A DNA stretch of 64,000 bases from positions 1 through 64,000 of the forward strand of contig CALNHX010002689.1 of assembly GCA_940337035.1 (NCBI GenBank), given 5' to 3'. Numbering within the stretch: the first letter of the stretch is position 1; each line of letters begins with the position of its first letter. The notes beneath the pieces are model-generated. The model did not search any database. It was given only the letters and a program-made list of their open reading frames with translations, and was not told the DNA's origin. Origin of the DNA: Agriotes lineatus (taxonomy: Eukaryota; Arthropoda; Insecta; Coleoptera; Elateridae). Of this stretch, positions 14,001 through 26,600 are shown one piece after another. A program made the position numbers and the translations under genes.

Positions 14001-14510
14001 TTAATGGCCGCAAAATGCTACTAGCTGTACGGAATATATTCTAATTAATAGACAGTAATTGCAGAATGCTAAACATTGTACAGAAACAGCGGTAAGCTAA
14101 TTTTAAATGCATCAGAATGGCACCTACTGTTTTATAAGTAGACAAAATTGCATGCTAGAGCCTGTAAACGCTCTGGCGGACGTTTTGACACGTTTTGGAT
14201 ATCATTTCGATAGTAGGAACGCTTTTACAATTTTTTTTAGTAACGCTATTTCGGTGTTTGAATGCTACTTCTTAATGGCCGCAAAATATTACTAGCAGTA
14301 CGTAACATATTATAATTAATAGACAATAATTGCAGAATGCTAAACATTGTACAGAAACTGCTGTAAACTAATTTTAAATGCATCAGAATGGCACCTGCTC
14401 TTTTATAAGTAGACAAAATTGCATGCTAGAGCCTGTAAACGCTCTGGCGGACGTTTTGACACGTTTTGGATATCATTTCGATAGTAGGAACGCTTTTACA
14501 ATTTTTTTTA
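11041..14510 (+). repeat. 13-monomer higher-order repeat, copy 1 (3470 bp)
   Basis: A block of 13 monomers that is repeated immediately at 14511-17981. Units starting at 11966, 12778, 13565, 14107 and 14378 pair with those at 15436, 16249, 17036, 17578 and 17849, at offsets of 3470-3471. Private markers are shared, including tactaccggt at 11091 and 14561, and two T-tract-deleted monomers per copy (junctions near 11831 and 13429, against 15301 and 16900). The 1-bp offset changes trace to an extra A near 14687 and to T-run length. This is a classical higher-order repeat formed by block-wise unequal exchange. Confidence 0.88.
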
Positions 14511-17500
14511 GTAACGCTATTTCGGTGTTTGAATGCGACTTCTTAATGGCCTCAAAATGCTACTACCGGTACGTAACATATTCTAATTAATAGACAGTAA
14601 GTGCAGAATGCTAAACATTGTACAGAAACAGCTGTAAACTAATTTTAAATGCATCAGAATGGCACCTACTGTTTTATAAGTAGACAAAAATTGCATGCTA
14701 GAGCCTGTAAACGCTCTGGCGGACGATTTGACACGTTTTGGATATCATTTCGATAGTAGAAACACTTTTAAATTTTTTTTTTAGTAAAGCTATTTCCGTG
14801 TTTGAATGCGATTTCTTAATGGCCGCAAAATGCTACTAGCGGTACGTAACATATTCTAATTAATAGACAGTAATTGCAGAATGCTAAAGATTGTACAGAA
14901 ACAACTGTAAACTAATTTTATATGCATCAGAATGTCACCTACTGTTTTAGAAGTAGAGAAAATGTCATGCTAGAGCCTGTAAACGCTCTACCGGACGATT
15001 TGACACGTTTTGCATATCATTTCGATAGTAGAAACGCTTTTAATTTTTTTAGTAAAGCTATTTCCGTGTTTGAATGCGATTTCTTAATGGCCGCAAAATG
15101 CTACTAGCAGTACGTAACATATTATAATTAATAGACAGTAATTGCAGAATGCTAAACATTGTACAGAAACAGCTGTAAACTAATTTTAAATGCATCAGAA
15201 TGGCACCTGCTGTTTTATAAGTAGACAAAATTGCATGCTAGAGCCTGTAAACGTTCTGCCGGACGTTTTCACACTTTTTGGATATCATTTCGATAGTAGA
15301 AACGCTATTTCGGTGTTTGAATGCGACTTCTTAATGGCCTCAAAATGCTACTAGCGGTACGTAACATATTCTAATTAATAGACAGTAATGCAGAATGCTA
15401 AACATTGTACAGAAACAGCTGTAAACTAATTTTAAATGCATCAGAATGGCACCTGCTGTTTTATAAGTAGACAAAATTGCATGCTAGAGCCTGTAAACGT
15501 TCTGCCGGACGGTTTGACACGTTTTGCATATTATTTCGATAGTAGAAACGCTTTTAAATTTTTTTTTAGTAACGCTATTTCGGTGTTTGAATGCTACTTC
15601 TTAATGGCCGCAAAATATTACTAGCAGTACGTAACATATTATAATTAATAGACAGTAATTGCAGAATGCTAAACATTGTACAGAAACAGCTGTAAACTAA
15701 TTTTAAATGCATCAGAATGGCACCTACTGTTTTATAAGTAGACAAAATTGCATGCTAGAGCCTGTAAACGCTCTGGCGGACGATTTGACACGTTTTGGAT
15801 ATCATTTCGATAGTAGAAACGCTTTTTAATTTTTTTTTAGTAACGCTACTTCGGTGTTTGAATGAGACTTCTTAATGGCCGCAAAATGCTACTAGCTGTA
15901 CGGAATATATTCTAATTAATAGACAGTAATTGCAGAATGCTAAACATTGTACAGAAACAGCTGTAAGCTAATTTTAAATGCATCAGAATGGCACCTACTA
16001 TTTTATAAGTAGACAAAATTGCATGCTAGAGCCTGTAAACGCTCTGGCGGACGATTTGACACGTTTTGGATATCATTTCGATAGTAGAAATGCTTTAAAA
16101 TTTTTTTTTAGTAACGCTATTTCGGTGTTTGAATGCGACTTCTTAATGGCCGCAAAATGCCACTAGCAGTATGGAATATATTATAATTAATAGACAGTAA
16201 TTGCAGAATGCTAAACATTGTACAGAAACAGCTGTAAACTAACTTTAAATGCATCAGAATGGCACCTGCTGTTTTATAAGTAGACAAAATTGCATGCTAG
16301 AGCCTGTAAACGCTCTGGCGGACGTTTTGACACGTTTTGGATATCATTTCGATAGTAGGAACGCTTTTACAATTTTTTTTAGTAACGCTATTTCGGTGTT
16401 TGAATGCTACTTCTTAATGGCCGCAAAATATTACTAGCAGTACGTAACATATTATAATTAATAGACAATAATTGCAGAATGCTAAACATTGTACAGAAAC
16501 TGCTGTAAACTAATTTTAAATGCATCAGAATGGCACCTGCTCTTTTATAAGTAGACAAAATTGCATGCTAGAGCCTGTAAACGTTATGCCGGACGATTTG
16601 ACACGTTTTGCATATCATTTCGATAGTAGAAACGCTTTTAATTTTTTTTAGTAAAGCTATTTCCGTGTTTGAATGCGATTTCTTAATGGCCGCAAAATGC
16701 TACTAGCAGTACGTAACATATTATAATTAATAGACAGTAATTGCAGAATGCTAAACATTGTACAGAAACAGCTGTAAACTAATTTTAAATGCATGAGAAT
16801 GGCACCTGCTGTTTTATAAGTAGACAAAATTGCATGCTAGAGCCTGTAAACGTTCTGCCGGACGTTTTCACACTTTTTGGATATCATTTCGATAGTAGAA
16901 ACGCTATTTCGGTGTTTGAATGCGACTTCTTAGTGGCCTCAAAATGCTACTAGCGGTACGTAACATATTCTAATTAATAGACAGTAAGTGCAGAATGCTA
17001 AACATTGTACAGAAACAGCTGTAAACTAATTTTAAATGCATCAGAATGGCACCTGCTGTTTTATAAGTAGACAAAATTGCATGCTAGAGCCTGTAAACGT
17101 TCTGCCGGACGTTTTGACACGTTTTGGATATTATTTCGATAGTAGAAACGCTTTTAAATTTTTTTTTAGTAACGCTATTTCGGTGTTTGAATGCTACTTC
17201 TTAATGGCCGCAAAATATTACTAGCAGTACGTAACATATTATAATTAATAGACAGTAATTGCAGAATGCTAAACATTGTACAGAAACAGCTGTAAACTAA
17301 TTTTAAATGCATCAGAATGGCACCTACTGTTTTATAAGTAGACAAAATTGCATGCTAGAGCCTGTAAACGCTCTGGCGGACGATTTGACACGTTTTGGAT
17401 ATCATTTCGATAGTAGAAACGCTTTTTAATTTTTTTTTAGTAACGCTACTTCGGTGTTTGAATGAGACTTCTTAATGGCCGCAAAATGCTACTAGCTGTA

Positions 17501-17981
17501 CGGAATATATTCTAATTAATAGACAGTAATTGCAGAATGCTAAACATTGTACAGAAACAGCGGTAAGCTAATTTTAAATGCATCAGAATGGCACCTACTG
17601 TTTTATAAGTAGACAAAATTGCATGCTAGAGCCTGTAAACGCTCTGGCGGACGTTTTGACACGTTTTGGATATCATTTCGATAGTAGGAACGCTTTTACA
17701 ATTTTTTTTAGTAACGCTATTTCGGTGTTTGAATGCTACTTCTTAATGGCCGCAAAATATTACTAGCAGTACGTAACATATTATAATTAATAGACAATAA
17801 TTGCAGAATGCTAAACATTGTACAGAAACTGCTGTAAACTAATTTTAAATGCATCAGAATGGCACCTGCTCTTTTATAAGTAGACAAAATTGCATGCTAG
17901 AGCCTGTAAACGCTCTGGCGGACGTTTTGACACGTTTTGGATATCATTTCGATAGTAGGAACGCTTTTACAATTTTTTTTA
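14511..17981 (+). repeat. 13-monomer higher-order repeat, copy 2 (3471 bp)
   Basis: Second tandem copy of the block at 11041-14510. Both boundaries lie in or next to the T-rich tract of a monomer: upstream of 14511 the T run is preceded by acaat, whereas the paired position before 11041 reads taaat. Similarity to parts of this unit reappears at 32.6-35 kb (32909 pairs with 15436 and 33451 with 15978 at offset 17473, then offset 17745 after one added monomer). Confidence 0.87.
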
Positions 17982-20900
17982 GTAACGCTATTTCGGTGTT
18001 TGAATGCTACTTCTTAATGGCCGCAAAATATTACTAGCAGTACGTAACATATTATAATTAATAGACAATAATTGCAGAATGCTAAACATTGTACAGAAAC
18101 TGCTGTAAACTAATTTTAAATGCATCAGAATGGCACCTGCTCTTTTATAAGTAGACAAAATTGCATGCTAGAGCCTGTAAACGTTATGCCGGACGATTTG
18201 ACACGTTTTGCATATCATTTCGATAGTAGAAACGCTTTTAATTTTTTTTAGTAAAGCTATTTCCGTGTTTGAATGCGATTTCTTAATGGCCGCAAAATGC
18301 TACTAGCAGTACGTAACATATTATAATTAATAGACAGTAATTGCAGAATGCTAAACATTGTACAGAAACAGCTGTAAACTAATTTTAAATGCATCAGAAT
18401 GGCACCTGCTGTTTTATAAGTAGACAAAATTGCATGCTAGAGCCTGTAAACGTTCTGCCGGACGTTTTCACACTTTTTGGATATCATTTCGATAGTAGAA
18501 ACGCTATTTCGGTGTTTGAATGCGACTTCTTAATGGCCTCAAAATGCTACTAGCGGTACGTAACATATTCTAATTAATAGACAGTAAGTGCAGAATGCTA
18601 AACATTGTACAGAAACAGCTGTAAACTAATTTTAAATGCATCAGAATGGCACCTGCTGTTTTATAAGTAGACAAAATTGCATGCTAGAGCCTGTAAACGT
18701 TCTGCCGGACGTTTTGACACGTTTTGGATATCATTTCGATAGTAGAAACGCTATTTCGGTGTTTGAATGCGACTTCTTAATGGCCGCAAAATATTACTAG
18801 CAGTACGTAACATATTATAATTAATAGACAGTAATTGCAGAATGCTAAACATTGTACAGAAACAGCTGTAAACTAATTTTAAATGCATCAGAATGGCACC
18901 TACTGTTTTATAAGTAGACAAAATTGCATGCTAGTGCTTGTAAACGCTCTGGCGGACGATTTGACACGTTTTGGATATCATTTCGATAGTAGAAACGCTT
19001 TTAAATTTTTTTTTTAGTAACGCTATTTCGGTGTTTGAATGCGACTTCTTAATGGCCGCAAAATGCTACTAGCAGTACGGAATATATTCTAATTAATAGA
19101 CAATAATTGCAGAATGCTAAACATTGTACAGAAACTGCTGTAAACTAATTTTAAATGCATCAGAATGGCACCTGCTCTTTTATAAGTAGACAAAATTGCA
19201 TGCTAGAGCCTGTAAACGTTATGCCGGACGATTTGACACGTTTTGGATATCATTTCGATAGTAGAAATGCTTTTAAATTTTTTTTTAGTAACGCTATTTC
19301 GGTGTTTGAATGCGACTTCTTAATGGCCGCAAAATGCTACTAGCTGTACGGAATATATTCTAATTAATAGACAGTAATTGCAGAATGCTAAACATTGTAC
19401 AGAAACAGCGGTAAGCTAATTTTAAATGCATCAGAATGGCACCTACTGTTTTATAAGTAGACAAAATTGCATGCTAGAGCCTGTAAACGCTCTGGCGGAC
19501 GATTTGACACGTTTTGGATATCATTTCGATAGTAGAAATGCTTTTAAATTTTTTTTTAGTAACGCTATTTCGGTGTTTGAATGCGACTTCTTAATGGTCT
19601 CAAAATGCTATTAGCGGTACGTAACATATTCTAATTAATAGACAGTAAGTGCAGAATGCTAAACATTGTACAGAAACAGCTGTAAACTAATTTTAAATGC
19701 ATCAGAATGGCACCTACTGTTTTATAAGTAGACAAAATTGCATGCTAGAGCCTGTAAACGCTCTGGCGGACGATTTGACACGTTTTGGATATCATTTCGA
19801 TAGTAGAAACGCTTTTAAATATTTTTTTTAGTAACGCTATTTCGGTGTTTGAATGCGACTTCTTAATGGCCGCAAAATGCCACTAGCAGTATGGTATATA
19901 TTATAATTAATAGACAGTAATTGCAGAATGCTAAACATTGTACAGAAACAGCTGTAAACTAACTTTAAATGCATCAGAATGGCACCTGCTGTTTTATAAG
20001 TAGACAAAATTGCATGCTAGAGCCTGTAAACGCTCTGCCGGACGTTTTGGCACGTTTTGGATATCATTTCGATAGTAGGAACGCTTTTAAAAATTTTTTT
20101 AGTAACGCTATTTCGGTGTTTGAATGCTACTTCTTAATGGCCGCAAAATATTACTAGCAGTACGTAACATATTATAATTAATAGACAGTAATTGCAGAAT
20201 GCTAAACATTGTACAGAAACAGCTGTAAACTAATTTTAAATGCATCAGAATGGCACCTACTGTTTTATAAGTAGACAAAATTGCATGCTAGAGCTTGTAA
20301 ACGCTCTGGCGGACGATTTGACACGTTTTGGATATCATTTCGATAGTAGAAACGCTTTTAAATTTTTTTTTTAGTAACGCTATTTCGGTGTTTGAATGCG
20401 ACTTCTTAATGGCCGCAAAATGCTACTAGCAGTACGGAATATATTCTAATTAATAGACAATAATTGCAGAATGCTAAACATTGTACAGAAACTGCTGTAA
20501 ACTAATTTTAAATGCATCAGAATGGCACCTGCTCTTTTATAAGTAGACAAAATTGCATGCTAGAGCCTGTAAACGTTATGCCGGACGATTTGACACGTTT
20601 TGGATATCATTTCGATAGTAGAAATGCTTTTAAATTTTTTTTTAGAAACGCTATTTCGGTGTTTGAATGCGACTTCTTAATGGCCGCAAAATGCCACTAG
20701 CAGTATGGAATATATTATAATTAATAGACAGTAATTGCAGAATGCTAAACATTGTACAGAAACAGCTGTAAACTAACTTTAAATGCATCAGAATGGCACC
20801 TGCTGTTTTATAAGTAGACAAAATTGCATGCTAGAGCCTGTAAACGCTCTGGCGGACGATTTGACACGTTTTGGATATCATTTCGATAGGAGAAACGCTT

Positions 20901-21454
20901 TTAAATATTTTTTTTAGTAACGCTATTTCGGTGTTTGAAGGCGACTTCTTAATGGTCTCAAATGCTATTAGCGGTACGTAACATATTCTAATTAATAGAC
21001 AGTAAGTGCAGAATGCTAAACATTGTACAGAAACAGCTGTAAACTAATTTTAAATGCATCAGAATGGCACCTACTGTTTTATAAGTAGACAAAATTGCAT
21101 GCTAGAGCCTGTAAACGCTCTGGCGGACGATTTGACACGTTTTGGATATCATTTCGATAGGAGAAACGCTTTTAAATATTTTTTTTAGTAACGCTATTTC
21201 GGTGTTTGAATGCGACTTCTTAATGGCCGCAAAATGCCACTAGCAGTATGGAATATATTATAATTAATAGACAGTAATTGCAGAATGCTAAACATTGTAC
21301 AGAAACAGCTGTAAACTAACTTTAAATGCATCAGAATGGCACCTGCTGTTTTATAAGTAGACAAAATTGCATGCTAGAGCCTGTAAACGTTATGCCGGAC
21401 GTTTTGACACGTTTTGGATATCATTTCGATAGTAGGAACGCTTTTACAATTTTT
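17982..21454 (+). repeat. Mixed satellite domain between higher-order blocks
   Basis: Roughly 13 monomers without a clean higher-order period. It includes two T-tract-deleted monomers close together (junctions 18500 and 18747) and a monomer with atggtatata near 19891. That marker recurs only near 45814, so about 19.87-20.64 kb matches 45.80-46.56 kb at offset 25923. Monomers near 20512 and 21869 are near duplicates, 1357 bp (five monomers) apart. Confidence 0.75.
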
Positions 21455-23639
21455 TTTAGTAACGCTATTTCGGTGTTTGAATGCTACTTCTTAATGGCCG
21501 CAAAATATTACTAGCAGTACGTAACATATTATAATTAATAGACAGTAATTGCAGAATGCTAAACATTGTACAGAAACAGCTGTAAACTAATTTTAAATGC
21601 ATCAGAATGGCACCTACTGTTTTATAAGTAGACAAAATTGCATGCTAGAGCTTGTAAACGCTCTGGCGGACGATTTGACACGTTTTGGATATCATTTCGA
21701 TAGTAGAAACGCTTTTAAATTTTTTTTTTAGTAACGCTATTTCGGTGTTTGAATGCGACTTCTTAATGGCCGCAAAATGCTACTAGCAGTACGGAATATA
21801 TTCTAATTAATAGACAATAATTGCAGAATGCTAAACATTGTACAGAAACTGCTGTAAACTAATTTTAAATGCATCAGAATGGCACCTGCTCTTTTATAAG
21901 TAGACAAAATTGCATGCTAGAGCCTGTAAACGTTATGCCGGACGATTTGACACGTTTTGGATATCATTTCGATAGTAGAAATGCTTTTAAATTTTTTTTT
22001 AGTAACGCTATTTCGGTGTTTGAATGCGACTTCTTAATGGCCGCAAAATGCCACTAGCAGTATGGAATATATTATAATTAATAGACAGTAATTGCAGAAT
22101 GCTAAACATTGTACAGAAACAGCTGTAAACTAACTTTAAATGCATCAGAATGGCACCTGCTGTTTTATAAGTAGACAAAATTGCATGCTAGAGCCTGTAA
22201 ACGCTCTGCCGGACGTTTTGACACGTTTTGGATATCATTTCGATAGTAGGAACGCTTTTAAAATTTTTTTAGTAACGCTATTTCGGTGTTTGAATGCTAC
22301 TTCTTAATGGCCGCAAAATATTACTAGCAGTACGTAACATATTATAATTAATAGACAGTAATTGCAGAATGCTAAACATTGTACAGAAACAGCTGTAAAC
22401 TAATTTTAAATGCATCAGAATGGCACCTACTGTTTTATAAGTAGACAAAATTGCATGCTAGAGCTTGTAAACGCTCTGGCGGACGTTTTGTCACGTTTTG
22501 GATATCATTTCGATTGTAGAAACGCTTTTAAATTTTTTTTTTAGTAACGCTATTTCGGTGTTTGATGCGACTTCTTAATGGCCGCAAAATGCTACTAGAA
22601 GTACGAAATATATTATAATTAATAGACAGTAATTGCAGAATGCTAAACATTGTACAGAAACAGCTGTAAACTAATTTTAAATGCATCAGAATGGCACCTG
22701 CTGTTTTATAAGTAGACAAAATTGGATGCTAGAGCCTGTAAACGTTATGCCGGACGTTTTGACACGTTTTGGATATCATTTCGATAGTAGAAATGCTTTA
22801 AAAATTTTTTTTAGTAACGCTATTTCGGTGTTTGAATGCGACTTCTTAATGGCCTCAAAATGCTACTAGCGGTACGGAATATATTATAATTAATAGACAG
22901 TAATTGCACAATGCTAAATATTGTACAGAAACTGCTGTAAACTAATTTTAAATGCATCAGAATGGCACCTGCTGTTTTATAAGTAGACAAAATTGCATGC
23001 TAGAGCCTGTAAGCGTTCTGCCGGACGTTTTGACACGTTTTGGATATCATTTCGGTAGTAGAAACGCTTTTAAATTTTTTTTTTTGTAACGCTATTTCGG
23101 TGTTTGAATGCTACTTCTTAATGGCCGCAAAATATTACTAGCGGTACGTAACATATTATAATTAATAGACAGTAATTGCAGAATGCTAAACATTGTACAG
23201 AAACAGCTGTAAACTAATTTTAAATGCATCAGAATGGCACCTACTGTTTTATAGGTAGACAAAATTGCATGCTAGAGCCTGTAAATGCTCTGGCGGACGA
23301 TTTGACACGTTTTGGATATCATTTCGATAGTAGAAACGGTTTAAAATTTTTTTTTTAGTAACGCTATTTCGGTGTTTGAATGCGACTTCTTAATGGCCGC
23401 AAAATGCTACTAGCGGTACGTAACATATTCTAATTAATAGACAGTAATTGCAGAATGCTAAAGATTGTACAGAAACAACTGTAAACTAATTTTATATGCA
23501 TCAGAATGTCACCTACTGTTTTAGAAGTAGAGAAAATGTCATGCTAGAGCCTGTAAACGCTCTGCCGGACAATTTGACACGTTTTGCATATCATTTCGAT
23601 AGTAGAAACGCTTTTAATTTTTTTTAGTAAAGCTATTTC
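21455..23639 (+). repeat. Long-range duplicated satellite block, copy 1
   Basis: About eight monomers that match 46021-48204 at offset 24565, apart from a 1-bp T-run difference near the left end. Shared private features include gtttgatgcg in the monomer near 22560, the variant gtacgaaatatatt near 22602, aaattggatgc near 22722 and gcacaatgctaaatattg near 22906. The match ends where this copy reads tttccgtgtttgtatgcg and the other reads tttcggtgtttgaatgcg. Confidence 0.85.
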
Positions 23640-26600
23640 CGTGTTTGTATGCGATTTCTTAATGGCCGCAAAATGATACTAGCAGTACGTAACATATTAT
23701 AATTAATAGACAGTAATTGCAGAATGCTAAACATGGTACAGAAACAGCTGTAAACTAATTTTAAATGCATCAGAATGGCACCTGCTGTTTTATAAGTAGA
23801 CAAAATTGCATGCTAGAGCCTGTAAACGTTCTGGCGGACGTTTTGACACGTTTTGGATATCATTTCGATAGTAGAAACGCTTTAAAATTTTTTTTTTAGT
23901 AACGCTATTTCGGTGTTTGAATGCGACTTCTTAATGGCCGCAAAATGCTACTAGCGGTACGTAACATATTCTAATTAATAGACAGTAATTGCAGAATGCT
24001 AAAGATTGTACAGAAACAACTGTAAACTAATTTTATATGCATCAGAATGTCACCTACTGTTTTAGAAGTAGAGAAAATGTCATGCTAGAGCCTGTAAACG
24101 CTCTGCCGGACGATTTGACACGTTTTGCATATCATTTCGATAGTAGAAACGCTTTTAATTTTTTTTAGTAAAGCTATTTCGGTGTTTGAATGCGACTTCT
24201 TAATGGCCGCAAAATGCTACTAGCGGTACGTAACATATTCTAATTAATAGACAGTAATTGCAGAATGCTAAACATTGTACAGAAACAGCTGTAAACTAAT
24301 TTTAAATGCATCAGAATGGCACCTACTGTTTTATAGGTAGACAAAATTGCATGCTAGAGCCTGTAAGCGTTCTGCCGGACGTTTTGACACGTTTTGGATA
24401 TCATTTCGGTAGTAGAAACGCTTTAAAATTTTTTTTTAGTAACGCTATTTCGGTGTTTGAATGCGACTTCTTAATGGCCGCAAAATGCTACTAGCGGTAC
24501 GTAACATATTCTAATTAATAGACAGTAATTGCAGAATGCTAAAGATTGTACAGAAACAACTGTAAACTAATTTTATATGCATCAGAATGTCACCTACTGT
24601 TTTAGAAGTAGAGAAAATGTCATGCTAGAGCCTGTAAACGCTCTGCCGGACGATTTGACACGTTTTGCATATCATTTCGATAGTAGAAACGCTTTTAATT
24701 TTTTTTAGTAAAGCTATTTCCGTGTTTGTATGCGATTTCTTAATGGCCGCAAAATGATACTAGCAGTACGTAACATATTATAATTAATAGGCAGTAATTG
24801 CAGAATGCTAAACATTGTACAGAAACAGCTGTAAACTAATTTTAAATGCATCAGAATGGCACCTGCTGTTTTATAAGTAGACAAAATTGCATGCTAGAGC
24901 CTGTAAACGCTCTGGCGGACGTTTTGACACGTTTTGGATATCATTTCGTTAGTAGAAACGCTTTTAAATTTTTTTTTTAGTAACGCTATTTCGGTGTTTG
25001 AATGCGACTTCTTAATGGCCGCAAAATGCTACTAGCGGTACGTAACATATTCTAATTAATAGACAGTAATTGCAGAATGCTAAAGATTGTACAGAAACAA
25101 CTGTAAACTAATTTTATATGCATCAGAATGTCACCTACTGTTTTAGAAGTAGAGAAAATGTCATGCTAGAGCCTGTAAACGCTCTGCCGGACGATTTGAC
25201 ACGTTTTGCATATCATTTCGATAGTAGAAACGCTTTTAATTTTTTTTAGTAAAGCTATTTCCGTGTTTGTATGCGATTTCTTAATGGCCGCAAAATGATA
25301 CTAGCAGTACGTAACATATTATAATTAATAGACAGTAATTGCAGAATGCTAAACATTGTACAGAAACAGCTGTAAACTAATTTTAAATGCATCAGAATGG
25401 GACCTGCTGTTTTATAAGTAGACAAAATTGCATGCTAGAGCCTGTAAACGCTCTGGCGGACGTTTTGACACGTTTTGGATATCATTTCGATAGTAGAAAC
25501 GCTTTTAATTTTTTTTAGTAAAGCTATTTCCGTGTTTGTATGCGATTTCTTAATGGCCGCAAAATGATACTAGCAGTACGTAACATATTATAATTAATAG
25601 ACAGTAATTGCAGAATGCTAAACATTGTACAGAAACAGCTGTAAACTAATTTTAAATGCATCAGAATGGCACCTGCTGTTTTATAAGTAGAGAAAATGTC
25701 ATGCTAGAGCCTGTAAACGCTCTGCCGGACGATTTGACACGTTTTGCATATCATTTCGATAGTAGAAACGCTTTTAATTTTTTTTAGTAAAGCTATTTCC
25801 GTGTTTGTATGCGATTTCTTAATGGCCGCAAAATGATACTAGCAGTACGTAACATATTATAATTAATAGACAGTAATTGCAGAATGCTAAACATTGTACA
25901 GAAACAGCTGTAAACTAATTTTAAATGCATCAGAATGGCACCTGCTGTTTTATAAGTAGACAAAATTGCATGCTAGAGCCTGTAAACGCTCTGGCGGACG
26001 TTTTGACACGTTTTGGATATCATTTCGATAGTAGAAACGCTTTTAATTTTTTTAAGTAAAGCTATTTCCGTGTTTGTATGCGATTTCTTAATGGCCGCAA
26101 AATGATACTAGCAGTACGTAACATATTATAATTAATAGACAGTAATTGCAGAATGCTAAACATTGTACAGAAACAGCTGTAAACTAATTTTAAATGCATC
26201 AGAATGGCACCTGCTGTTTTATAAGTAGACAAAATTGCATGCTAGAGCCTGTAAACGTTCTGCCGGACGTTTTGACACGTTTTGGATATTATTTCGATAG
26301 TAGAAACGCTTTTAAATTTTTTTTTAGTAACGCTATTTCGGTGTTTGAATGCGACTTCTTAATGGCCGCAAAATGCTACTAGCGGTACGTAACATATTCT
26401 AATTAATAGACAGTAATTGCAGAATGCTAAAGATTGTACAGAAACAACTGTAAACTAATTTTATATGCATCAGAATGTCACCTACTGTTTTAGAAGTAGA
26501 GAAAATGTCATGCTAGAGCCTGTAAACGCTCTGCCGGACGATTTGACACGTTTTGCATATCATTTCGATAGTAGAAACGCTTTTAATTTTTTTTAGTAAA

